Source: Micrococcales bacterium (GTDB taxonomy: Bacteria; Actinomycetota; Actinomycetes; Actinomycetales; Cellulomonadaceae). From it: a DNA stretch of 7,939 nt. A program made the translations under genes and the position numbers. The notes beneath the pieces were generated by a model that did no database searches, was not told the DNA's origin, and saw only the letters and a program-made list of their open reading frames with translations. The stretch lies in contig WRCL01000072.1 in the NCBI GenBank assembly GCA_009783975.1, positions 1 to 7,939 of the forward strand. The letters are read 5' to 3'. Position 1 is the stretch's first letter. The number at the start of each line of letters is the position of its first letter. This document shows positions 1 through 7,939 of the stretch, piece after piece.

Positions 1-2
1 CC

Positions 3-740
3 CAGTTCGTGCCCGACCGTGTGCCCGACGCTGCCCGACAGGTGCAACAAGAGATCCTCGCCGCCTACGACCGGGACTTCTCCAAGCACGCACCACTGGC
101 CGAGGTCCCCCGGCTGCGCGCCTTGTTCGCCTCGGTGCCCGCCCAGCTGGCCCGCGAGAACCGTCGTTTCGTCTACGGCCAGGCCCAGGCAGGTGCGCGC
201 GCCAAGACCATGGAGCTGGCGCTGCAGTGGCTCGTCGACGCCGGGCTCGTGCACAAGGTGCCACGGGTCAGTGCTGCCCGTCTGCCGCTGGCGGGGTACC
301 ACGACGGCGCGTTCAAGCTCTTCCTCGTCGACACCGGCCTGGTCGGGGCCATGGCCGGGCTCGACGCCCGCACGCTCCTCGAGGGCCACACCCTGTTCAC
401 CGAGTTCAAAGGTGCGCTCGCCGAGCAGCACGCGCTGGGCGAGCTCGTCGCTGCTGGACTGTCACCGTCGTACTGGGCCCGCACTGGTGGTGCCGAGGTG
501 GACTTCGTCGTGCAGCACACCGGGATGGTCGTCCCCGTCGAGGTCAAGGCCGAGGTGCGGCTCCAGGCCAAGAGCCTGCGGGTGTTCCGCGACACCTACA
601 ACCCGACGATGTGCGTCCGCACCTCCTTGCGCCCGTGGCGCGACGAAGGCTGGCTGGTCAACCTCCCCCTGTACGCCCTGTCGGCGCTGCCCGGGATCAT
701 CGCTGCCCGCTCAGCCCGGGTCGACACCGAACAGCTGTGA
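3..740 (+). CDS. ATPase with C-terminal DUF4143 domain, 3' part only
   Basis: The reading frame is already open at base 3 (Gln-Phe-Val...), so the true start and the N-terminal AAA/P-loop part lie left of the window. The GTG at 9 is probably internal. What remains is the C-terminal half typical of the AAA_14-DUF4143 family. Numbering from the codon at 9, the stretches AQLARENRRFVYG (46-57), ELALQWLVDAGLVHKV (69-84), FKLFLVDTGLVGAMAGLD (102-119) and EEFKGAL-like TEFKGALAEQ (131-140) match the family closely as I recall it. The end carries a PD-(D/E)XK-like nuclease signature: AEVDFVV (Asp165) followed by PVEVKAE (Glu178, Lys180). The family is common and often associated with mobile or accessory DNA, but its cellular role is not established. 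The gene ends at a TGA and converges on the aminopeptidase gene across 137 bp. Family assignment is firm; function is unknown. Confidence 0.88.
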   Translation, partial: QFVPDRVPDAARQVQQEILAAYDRDFSKHAPLAEVPRLRALFASVPAQLARENRRFVYGQAQAGARAKTMELALQWLVDAGLVHKVPRVSAARLPLAGYHDGAFKLFLVDTGLVGAMAGLDARTLLEGHTLFTEFKGALAEQHALGELVAAGLSPSYWARTGGAEVDFVVQHTGMVVPVEVKAEVRLQAKSLRVFRDTYNPTMCVRTSLRPWRDEGWLVNLPLYALSALPGIIAARSARVDTEQL

Positions 741-774
741 GAGTCGTGCGTCGGGGCTAGTCATCGACCGCGCC

Positions 775-870
775 GGTTCGCGTCGAACGACACGGTTTGC
801 GTCGAACGGCACGTGAAGAACCGTTGACCTCGCATCGAACCGTTGCGTTCGATGCACCGTTGCGTTCGAG
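775..870. repeat. 2+2 inverted array of short intergenic repeats
   Basis: Four copies of a 14-nt core lie in the gap between two convergent genes. Two are direct on +: TCGAACGACACGGT (783-796) and TCGAACGGCACGTG (802-815). They sit inside a 19-bp imperfect tandem repeat (775-793 and 794-812, 17 of 19 identical). Two identical copies lie on -: TCGAACGCAACGGT, read on + as ACCGTTGCGTTCGA at 839-852 and 856-869, with a 17-bp period. The arrangement resembles a small REP/BIME-like element. No coding sequence covers it convincingly. Function is unknown; an operator cluster or a transcription-termination element are both possible. Confidence 0.7.
832..855. terminator. Hairpin between convergent genes, possible bidirectional terminator
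   Basis: GCATCGAAC (832-840) and GTTCGATGC (847-855) form a perfect 9-bp inverted repeat around a 6-nt loop. It lies between the stop of the DUF4143 gene (740) and the stop of the aminopeptidase gene (878). A symmetric hairpin here could end both transcripts. No T tract follows on either strand, which is common for actinobacterial terminators but weakens the call. Confidence 0.4.
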
Positions 871-877
871 GCCGGGG

Positions 878-1642
878 CTACGTGCGGGCGGTGAGGACGA
901 CTGGGCCGGTGTCGGTCAGAGCGATCGTGTGCTCGCAGTGGGCGGTGATAGAACCGTCGGCTGAGCGGATGGTCCAGCCGTCGGGGTCGACGACGTAGTC
1001 CTCGGTGGTGGCCATGAACCACGGTTCGATGGCGATGACGAGGCCGGCTTTGAGGCGCTGGCCGCTGCCGCGGCGGCCGAGGTTGGGCACGTGGGGCTCT
1101 TCGTGCATGGTGCGGCCCACACCGTGGCCGCCGAAGTCGGGGTTGACGCCGTAGCCGGCGTCCTGCCCGACCGCGCCGATCGCCGCAGAGATGTCGCCCA
1201 TCCGGGCGCCCACGCGGGCGGCGGCGATACCAGCGTCCAGCGCGGCGGCTGTCGTGGCGATGAGGCGCTGGGCGTCGTCGGTGGTCGGGGGCAGCTGGAA
1301 GGTCACCGCGGAGTCGGCGACCCACCCGTCGAGCTGGGCGGCGAAGTCGACCGAGACGACGTCGCCGGGGGCGAGGACCTCCTCGGACGGCAGACCGTGC
1401 AGCGCTGCGTCGTTGACCGACGTGCACAGCACCCCGGGGTAGGGCATCGCCCCGAACGGCGGGTGGTACCCCAGGTACACCGACCTGGCACCAGCGTCAC
1501 CGATCAGCCGGTGCGCGTAGGCATCGAGGTCACGGGTGGTCATCCCGGGCTCGGCGACCTGCTGCAACGCTGTGAGCACCGCGGCGACGAACTGTCCGGC
1601 GGGGCGCATCTGCTCGATCTCGGCTGGTTTCTTCAGACCCAC
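878..1642 (-). CDS. map: Methionine aminopeptidase, type I
   Basis: This 254-residue cytosolic metalloprotease would remove the initiator methionine from nascent proteins. All five metal ligands of the family are visible: Asp99 and Asp110 (SVDFAAQLDGWVADSAV), His173 (GGHGVGRTMHEEP), Glu206 (IAIEPWF) and Glu237 (HCEHTIAL). The substrate-side histidines His82 (NDAALHGLP) and His180 are also present. The start chosen is GTG at 1642, preceded by the purine-rich AGGGTGGGGG and followed by MGLKKPAEIEQMRPAGQ, the usual N-terminus. The frame stays open to 1768, but those 42 extra codons are Arg/Ser-rich and unlike the family. It lacks the SH3-motif extension of MetAP1c proteins and is not next to adk or secY here, so it may be a second copy in the genome; that is inference. 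It is transcribed leftward towards the DUF4143 gene. Confidence 0.95.
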   Translation of the reverse strand: MGLKKPAEIEQMRPAGQFVAAVLTALQQVAEPGMTTRDLDAYAHRLIGDAGARSVYLGYHPPFGAMPYPGVLCTSVNDAALHGLPSEEVLAPGDVVSVDFAAQLDGWVADSAVTFQLPPTTDDAQRLIATTAAALDAGIAAARVGARMGDISAAIGAVGQDAGYGVNPDFGGHGVGRTMHEEPHVPNLGRRGSGQRLKAGLVIAIEPWFMATTEDYVVDPDGWTIRSADGSITAHCEHTIALTDTGPVVLTART

Positions 1643-2021
1643 ACCCCCCACCCTGCCACTGTTGGGGCACTGCGCTGACCACGACGTGCGGAAAGGCGGG
1701 CCCGCGACGGCACGGCGTTCACGCAGACACACGGTCGTCGACACCCGTGCTCTCGAGCCCGGACCCACCGGTGTTGCGCCGGCTGCGCCTCACCTGGTGG
1801 GCCCGCTGCAGCCGCGTCATCGCTGCTCAACGGGCCTCCAACCCGCCTGCCGCACCGACCATCCCCCCGCCCCCTGGCCATGGCCCGGCGTCCGCGCGCG
1901 TCATGCTCGCGTGAACCGTCGTCGGGATCGCCGTGGTCGCCATGGCTGGTGGGGGCACGTCTCCGGTGGCCTCGTCGTCGCCGGCACCGGGGGATCCAGG
2001 CTGACGGCTTGCCTTCGCGCC
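1643..2021. other. Gap between two minus-strand genes, no convincing gene
   Basis: This 379-bp stretch separates the phosphatase gene from the aminopeptidase gene. The longest frames across it (minus-strand 1633-2025, plus-strand 1536-2405) are rich in Arg, Gly and Pro, show no recognisable domain, and run on antisense into the neighbours, as expected of chance frames in GC-rich DNA. An imperfect inverted repeat (CCCACCGGTG at 1764-1773 against CACCTGGTGGG at 1791-1801) could fold, but it has no T tract and lies about 220 bp beyond the phosphatase stop. The aminopeptidase promoter should lie here; no clear -35/-10 pair was found. Confidence 0.5.
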
Positions 2022-2510
2022 TCACTGCCCGGTGAGCAGCTCGCGGACGTGGGCGACGACCTCGTCAGCGCCGGCTTCGACCTGGGCCAGGCAGACCTCG
2101 AAGTCGCGTGGGCCCCCGTACCAGGGGTCGTCGATGTCCAGGCGTGGGTCGTCGCGGTCACCACACTGTGGCGCGGCTGGGTCGAAGCGGCGGTACATGA
2201 CCACCGGAGCGTCGCCGGCCATCCGGCGCACGACGCGGGCGTGGGCTGCGGTCATCGCCAGCACCAGGTCGCACTGGTCGAGCTCGGCGGCCGTCACCTG
2301 CCGGGCGGTGTGCCCGTCCCCGCCGGGGTAGCCGTGGGCGACGAGCACCGCCCGGGCGCGCCGGTCGACCGGGTTGCCCCGCTCTTCGTCGCTCACACCC
2401 CGTGAGCACACGCTCACCTGTTCGCCCAGACCCGCGGCGTCGAACCGTTCGCGCAGCACCACCTCGGCCATCGCCGAACGGCAGATGTTCCCCGTGCACA
2501 CAGTCATCAC
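2022..2510 (-). CDS. Low-molecular-weight protein tyrosine phosphatase
   Basis: The 162-residue product has the class II LMW-PTP layout and the usual length of about 150-165 residues. Near its N-terminus is the phosphate-binding loop CTGNICRS, a CX5R motif with nucleophile Cys5 and Arg11. Near residue 128 the general-acid motif appears as DDPWYGG (Asp128-Pro129), in the place of the DPYYG of family members such as mycobacterial PtpA, so the first of the two tyrosines is Trp here. Family members dephosphorylate phosphotyrosine proteins, for example in capsule or exopolysaccharide control, and sometimes phosphoarginine; the substrate cannot be told from sequence. The start chosen is GTG at 2510, with AGGG seven bases upstream. 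GTG at 2516 and ATG at 2507 are alternatives, and the frame stays open to 2594 without a ribosome binding site. No cognate tyrosine kinase lies in the window. Confidence 0.92.
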   Translation of the reverse strand: MMTVCTGNICRSAMAEVVLRERFDAAGLGEQVSVCSRGVSDEERGNPVDRRARAVLVAHGYPGGDGHTARQVTAAELDQCDLVLAMTAAHARVVRRMAGDAPVVMYRRFDPAAPQCGDRDDPRLDIDDPWYGGPRDFEVCLAQVEAGADEVVAHVRELLTGQ

Positions 2511-2605
2511 CAGCACACCCTGATCTTGCCCTACACCCAGGTGCTCGCGTCCACACGGACCGCCTGCCTGGTCGCAGGGGCCCGTGGCGTGCATGTGTGG
2601 CAGGT

Positions 2606-2671
2606 GAGAGCTGGTCTTTGCGTCGAGAAGCGATCCAGGAGCATCACTTCTCGACGGAACGGTCAGCTCTC
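2606..2671. repeat. 66-bp interrupted inverted repeat
   Basis: Two arms face each other: GAGAGCTG (2606-2613), a poorly matched 7-nt stretch, CGTCGAGAAG (2621-2630) and GAT (2632-2634), against ATC (2643-2645), CTTCTCGACG (2647-2656), 7 nt, and CAGCTCTC (2664-2671). The 8-nt and 10-nt blocks match perfectly and the spacers are equal in length, so this is a genuine two-fold element and not a chance hairpin. The left arm contains TTTGCGTCGA (2617-2626), also found at 796-805 in the array downstream of the DUF4143 gene. Candidate roles are an operator for a dimeric regulator, a structured RNA, or an interspersed repeat of this genome. Confidence 0.65.
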
Positions 2672-2991
2672 AATACATGGGATGTCTGAGGCGTCGTCAG
2701 CCACGTCGTGGAGTGACAGCGACGAGCGCATGGGGCGCCAGCGCTGCCAGGCGACGCTCATGTCCACGACACTGCCCTCTGACCAGGCAAGACATAGGAA
2801 CCGTCCCCAGTGTCCTGCGCCGGGGGCTCGACCGATAGCGTGGTGAGAATTGCGGATGTCAAGCCGGGGACGCCTCAGGGGTGGAAAGAGCGGGTAGATT
2901 GTCCTGGTTCGCGTCGGTACTTTGATCCCACAAGCGCTCCCAGCCTGCACCTATGAGGACGACAATGATCGCCAGGGCGAGTCACGACGGC

Positions 2992-3115
2992 CGGTCGGGC
3001 CTGGTGGGGCGCGCTCGTCTGACGGTCGGTAGGTCGCAAACGGCGGCGGCCTGCCGATGGGACGTAGGACAGCCGAGCGCTCGCAGACCGGCCCGCGCAC
3101 CAACCGGCCCGACCG
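2992..3115. repeat. Perfect 10-bp inverted repeat flanking about 104 bp
   Basis: CGGTCGGGCC (2992-3001) and GGCCCGACCG (3106-3115) are exact reverse complements. Pairing can extend imperfectly inward (about 3002-3014 with 3095-3105). The distal arm ends 37 bases before the response-regulator start, so if transcription begins upstream of 2992 the arms would lie in its 5' leader and could form a long-range stem. In GC-rich DNA a 10-bp match over this distance is not decisive. Confidence 0.35.
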
Positions 3116-3152
3116 TGAGCGGCGAGGACGACCAGGTGATACAGGTACGGGC

Positions 3153-3854
3153 ATGATCATCGTCGGCGCGGTGGACGACCACCCACTGGTACGCCGCGGC
3201 CTTGCTGTCACCCTGGCGTCCGCCGACCCACGTATCCGGCTCGTCGCGACGGCGTCGACGGTCACTGACCTGCTCACACGCTGGGTCACACCATTGTCGG
3301 TCGTGTTGCTCGACCTGCACCTGGGAGACGGGTCAGATATCGGCGACAACGTGCGCCAGCTGCGTGAACGGGCCTCGGGGGTGCTCATCGTCACCTCCGA
3401 CCACCGGCCTGCTGTCGTCGGGCAGGCACTGGACGCCGGGGCCTTGGGCCTGGTGCTCAAAGAAGACCCAGAAGAGAGCCTCGTCGAGGCGATCTGGGAT
3501 GCCGCGCGCGGGTGTTTCGCTGTGTCAAGCCGGCTCGCGCAACAGCTGGTCACCGACCCTGCGCGCCGGGTGCGGCTGTCACGTAAAGAGCTTGATGTGC
3601 TTGGGCTTCTCGCGCGGGGGCTGCCGTGGTCGGCGATCGGGCGCGAGATGAACCTCATGCCTGACACCGCACGGACCTACTGTTACCGCGTTGTGGAGAA
3701 GTACACCGCGGCCGGGGCCGATATCGAGCACGGCCCGCGCGAGGTCGCGTTCCGGGTGTACCGCGACGGGTACCTCCAGGCCGCACCAGGCGAGCTTGCC
3801 GTCCCGGCCGCGGAGCTTGTCACAGAGCTTGCCGACCCCCGGGTCGGTGCGTGA
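3153..3854 (+). CDS. NarL/LuxR-family response regulator
   Basis: The 233-residue protein has an N-terminal receiver domain (about 1-120) and a C-terminal LuxR-type helix-turn-helix (about 142-185). Receiver landmarks are the acidic pair Asp8-Asp9 (VDDHPLVRRG), phospho-acceptor Asp54 (VVLLDLHLGDG), the Thr81/Ser82 switch region (IVTSD) and Lys103 (LVLKED). The HTH reads LSRKELDVLGLLARG followed by a recognition helix around DTARTYCYRVVEKY. About 45 residues follow it, longer than usual for NarL proteins and ending in a loose Ala/Glu tail. The start chosen is ATG at 3153, directly before the first receiver beta strand, with a weak AGGT about eight bases upstream. The frame stays open to an ATG at 3057, but that extension is Arg-rich and unlike a receiver. 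The next gene overlaps its stop, so the two are probably co-translated as a two-component pair. The target genes are unknown. Confidence 0.92.
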   Translation: MIIVGAVDDHPLVRRGLAVTLASADPRIRLVATASTVTDLLTRWVTPLSVVLLDLHLGDGSDIGDNVRQLRERASGVLIVTSDHRPAVVGQALDAGALGLVLKEDPEESLVEAIWDAARGCFAVSSRLAQQLVTDPARRVRLSRKELDVLGLLARGLPWSAIGREMNLMPDTARTYCYRVVEKYTAAGADIEHGPREVAFRVYRDGYLQAAPGELAVPAAELVTELADPRVGA

Positions 3855-5016
3855 CGTGACCTGGCCGCACGACCCCGAGCACCCCGACCATGACGCGGCT
3901 GACCGGATCCGCGCCCAGCAGGCTGCGCACAGCGCGTGGCAGTGCCTGCTGCACGACCAGGTGGCTGTGGCGTTCCGCGCGGCGGCGACCCCGGGGGTCG
4001 CACGGCTGGAGGTCCGGCGCTCGGCCGACGCGGCCCTGGCTGCGATCGACGAGCTCGCCGGCACCGGCGACGACCCCGACGAGACCAGCCCCGCCGACGG
4101 TACGACCGACCTCGTCCCCGCCCTGCGTGAGGTGGGGCTGAACACCCGGCCCGACGTCGACATCCACAGCCCTGGAGAGCTCGTCATCCCTTCGGTGGGC
4201 GCCACCGCGATCGTCGGGGCTGTCGCCGAGTCCCTGCGCAACGTCGAACGTCACGCCGCCGGCGCCGGTGTGCGGGTGCTCGTGCGCCACGACGGGCAGA
4301 CCGTCACCGTCGCGGTCGTCGACGACGGTCCGGGGTTCGTCGTGGGCACGACAACCCCACCGGGGGGCCTGCGCGTGTCAGTCGCCGACCGCATGGCCCG
4401 CGCCGGGGGCACCGCGCACCTGGCCAGCGCCCCAGGCCAGGGCACGACCGTCACCCTCACCTGGCCCCACCCCGCCCCGCCGGCCCCCGCCCACCGTGAC
4501 CGCCAGCGCAGCTGGCGCCGGCAGGTGCACACCCGCCACCAGGCCCGGCTGGACGAGATCGTCGTGCCGTTCTTGCGGCGCCTGGCGCAGGCCGACGCAC
4601 CTTTGGACCATGCGACCCGCACCGCCGCAGCACTGGCTGAGCAGTGCGTGCGTGACGAGATGCACCTGCCTGGTGTCCTCGACGCGCCGACCCGTGAGGC
4701 TGTGCGTGCCGCGCGGGCCGACGGCTCACGGGTACGGGTGCAGTGTGACGACGCCGCGCACCTGCCCGAGCAGGTCGCCTCGCAGGTCAACGCGATCATG
4801 ACTGCGACGTTGTCGGTCCGCCCCGCCCCACGGGAGGTGACCGTCTCGCTGTACACCGACCCGGCCACGACGAACCAGGGAACGACCGTCGCGGTCGTCG
4901 CGCTGCCGGGCAGCCCCGAACGCCGTGAGGCCCTGCGCGCGGCCTGTGGTGGGCACCTGCGGGCCTTGACCGACGACGACGACGCCACCTGGGCCGAGGT
5001 CCACATCCCCGCCTGA
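3847..5016 (+). CDS. Soluble sensor-histidine-kinase-like protein with a degenerate second half
   Basis: The start used is GTG at 3847, overlapping the regulator stop by 8 bp; GTG at 3856 is equally possible. From 3847 the protein has 389 residues. About residues 28-72 form a dimerisation-like helix with LLHDQV (candidate phospho-acceptor His36, then Asp37), as in NarX/DesK-type kinases. About 112-208 is a GHKL ATPase domain: N-box AVAESLRNVERHA (Glu128, Asn132), G1 box VVDDGPGF (Asp160, Gly161, Gly163), then MARAGGTAHLASAPGQGTTV. No transmembrane segment or PAS, GAF or HAMP domain is visible, so the input is unknown. The remaining 180 or so residues look like a second helix-plus-GHKL unit that has lost its boxes: helical 231-290, then strand pairs REVTVSLYTD (329-338) and GTTVAVVALPG (345-355), where DxGxG would be expected. 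It presumably phosphorylates the adjacent regulator. The kinase-family call is firm; the repeated-half reading is inference. Confidence 0.8.
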   Translation: MRDVTWPHDPEHPDHDAADRIRAQQAAHSAWQCLLHDQVAVAFRAAATPGVARLEVRRSADAALAAIDELAGTGDDPDETSPADGTTDLVPALREVGLNTRPDVDIHSPGELVIPSVGATAIVGAVAESLRNVERHAAGAGVRVLVRHDGQTVTVAVVDDGPGFVVGTTTPPGGLRVSVADRMARAGGTAHLASAPGQGTTVTLTWPHPAPPAPAHRDRQRSWRRQVHTRHQARLDEIVVPFLRRLAQADAPLDHATRTAAALAEQCVRDEMHLPGVLDAPTREAVRAARADGSRVRVQCDDAAHLPEQVASQVNAIMTATLSVRPAPREVTVSLYTDPATTNQGTTVAVVALPGSPERREALRAACGGHLRALTDDDDATWAEVHIPA

Positions 5017-5030
5017 GCCTGCTCTGCTGG

Positions 5031-5052
5031 GTGCGCGGAAAGCCGCTGGCAC
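5031..5052 (+). terminator. Hairpin after the two-component operon
   Basis: GTGC-GCGG (5031-5038) and CCGC-TG-GCAC (5043-5052) pair as an 8-bp stem with a 2-nt bulge and a tight AAAG loop. The hairpin starts 15 bases after the kinase stop codon, where a terminator is expected. No T tract follows, so termination is likely but unproven. Confidence 0.5.
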
Positions 5053-5183
5053 AGCCGCGTCGTCGCTGCGCGGTCTCCGTCGCCGCTGCGCCGTGCCACC
5101 GCACCGGCGAGGTGAGGCTCGCGACGGCGAAAACCGGTGGGTCCAGGGCTGGGCACGGACCGCCTTTTGTCTCCTCTGACCGG
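5053..5183. other. Upstream part of the gcvP leader region
   Basis: This stretch has no recognised gene or RNA motif. The glycine riboswitch that precedes gcv genes in some actinobacteria was looked for from here to the gcvP start. Its conserved blocks (GGAGAG, CCGAAGGxGCAA, CTCTCAGGC) are not present in order. Confidence 0.5.
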
Positions 5184-5189
5184 TACGAT
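5184..5189 (+). promoter_or_regulatory. Candidate -10 element, distal gcvP promoter
   Basis: TACGAT fits the TANNNT -10 consensus and sits in GGTACGATGGCC. No good -35 lies 16-18 bases upstream (about CGCCTT), which is common in actinobacteria. If used, it would give a leader of roughly 170 bases before gcvP. The same context recurs 130 bp downstream. Confidence 0.35.
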
Positions 5190-5313
5190 GGCCTGCGTCG
5201 TGCCTGTTCGTCAGGCCTGCAACCTGTCGTCACCCGCCCGCAGCGCCGGGGCGCGAGGCGAGACGGGCAAACCCGGTCGATCCAATCCGGAACTGTGGGC
5301 CGTAGCCGACGGG

Positions 5314-5319
5314 TACGCT
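5314..5319 (+). promoter_or_regulatory. Candidate -10 element, proximal gcvP promoter
   Basis: TACGCT fits TANNNT and sits in GGTACGCTGGCC, differing by one base from the context of the distal candidate. No clear -35 is seen (AACTGT lies 17 bases upstream). Transcription would begin near 5326 and leave a leader of about 40 bases, including the hairpins and ribosome binding site before gcvP. Confidence 0.35.
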
Positions 5320-5329
5320 GGCCAGGACC

Positions 5330-5361
5330 GCCCGGGACGCCGGGCATGCACACATGCGGAG
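5330..5361 (+). promoter_or_regulatory. Two overlapping leader hairpins and the gcvP ribosome binding site
   Basis: Hairpin A is GCCCG (5330-5334) with CGGGC (5341-5345). Hairpin B is GCATG (5344-5348) with CATGC (5353-5357) around a CACA loop. They share bases 5344-5345, so they cannot form fully at the same time. Hairpin B ends directly against the Shine-Dalgarno GGAG (5358-5361), which lies five bases before the GTG start at 5367. This ribosome binding site decides the start of gcvP. A regulatory role for the hairpins is inference only. Confidence 0.4.
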
Positions 5362-5366
5362 CGCTC

Positions 5367-7939
<2,573 letters not shown>

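Larger units (their letters stand above)
2511..3152. other. Divergent intergenic region, no convincing gene
   Basis: These 640 bp separate the leftward phosphatase gene from the rightward response-regulator gene. Short frames (2402-2689 and 2526-2846 on +, 2663-2950 on -) show no recognisable domain and no good ribosome binding site. The region looks somewhat less GC-rich than its neighbours between about 2640 and 2940. It holds two inverted repeats, listed separately. Weak sigma-A-like elements can be pointed to (TAGCGT at 2836-2841, TAGATT at 2895-2900, TTGTCC-N16-TTTGAT at 2899-2926), but none has both a good -35 and a good -10, so no promoter is called. Confidence 0.5.

Noticed and set aside
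835..852. SOS (LexA) box-like TCGAAC...GTTCGA
   Set aside because: The half-sites match the actinobacterial LexA motif but the spacer is six bases, not four, and the site lies between two gene 3' ends.
1918..2004. Short stretch on + reading like a hydrophobic segment plus a Ser/Pro/Ala tail (VVGIAVVAMAGGGTSP)
   Set aside because: A stop lies just upstream, no start with a ribosome binding site precedes it, and only about 24 codons are available from the first GTG. It could be a remnant, but nothing supports that.
1536..2405. 289-codon frame on + across the aminopeptidase/phosphatase gap
   Set aside because: It is antisense to both real genes at its ends and shows no domain in the middle.
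2663..2950. 95-codon frame on - in the divergent intergenic region
   Set aside because: There is no recognisable family and no ribosome binding site before its GTG. It could be a rapidly evolving small gene, but cannot be supported.
3057..3152. 32-codon upstream extension of the response regulator
   Set aside because: It is Arg/Gly-rich and unrelated to receiver domains. The ATG at 3153 begins exactly at the first beta strand.
5262..5336. Cobalamin riboswitch-like run (AATCCGGAACTG, then GCCAGGACCGCC)
   Set aside because: It partly resembles the aptamer core and B12 box, but the GGTG element is missing, the B12 box is short by about two bases, and gcvP is not a usual target. An Rfam cobalamin model search would settle it.

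Overview
The window looks like a chromosomal segment of a high-GC Gram-positive bacterium, probably an actinobacterium of the Micrococcales type. This is inferred from the very high GC content, strong G/C third-position bias, frequent GTG starts, and the families present. No species is claimed.

Layout, left to right: (1) the 3' end of a gene on + for an ATPase with a C-terminal DUF4143 domain (3-740). (2) A 137-bp gap between convergent genes, holding a 2+2 array of short inverted repeats with a hairpin that could end transcription from both sides (775-870). (3) A stand-alone type I methionine aminopeptidase on - (878-1642). (4) A 379-bp gap without a convincing gene. (5) A low-molecular-weight protein tyrosine phosphatase on - (2022-2510). 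(6) A 640-bp divergent intergenic region with no convincing gene but with two long inverted repeats, one sharing a 10-mer with the array at 775-870. (7) A two-gene operon on + for a NarL/LuxR-type response regulator (3153-3854) and an overlapping soluble histidine-kinase-like protein (3847-5016), which has no membrane segment or sensor domain and appears to carry a second, degenerate kinase-like half. A hairpin follows it. (8) A 314-bp leader with two TANNNT-type -10 motifs in the same sequence context and two small mutually exclusive hairpins next to a good ribosome binding site. (9) gcvP, glycine dehydrogenase of the glycine cleavage system, starting at 5367 and running off the right edge after about 857 codons.

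The genes do not form one pathway. The parts most worth a second look are the sensor-less two-component pair with its degenerate kinase half, the related intergenic inverted repeats at two distant sites, and the gcvP product, which keeps the PLP lysine but differs at several positions normally conserved in the family. No CRISPR array, insertion sequence, transposase, tRNA or rRNA gene was seen.
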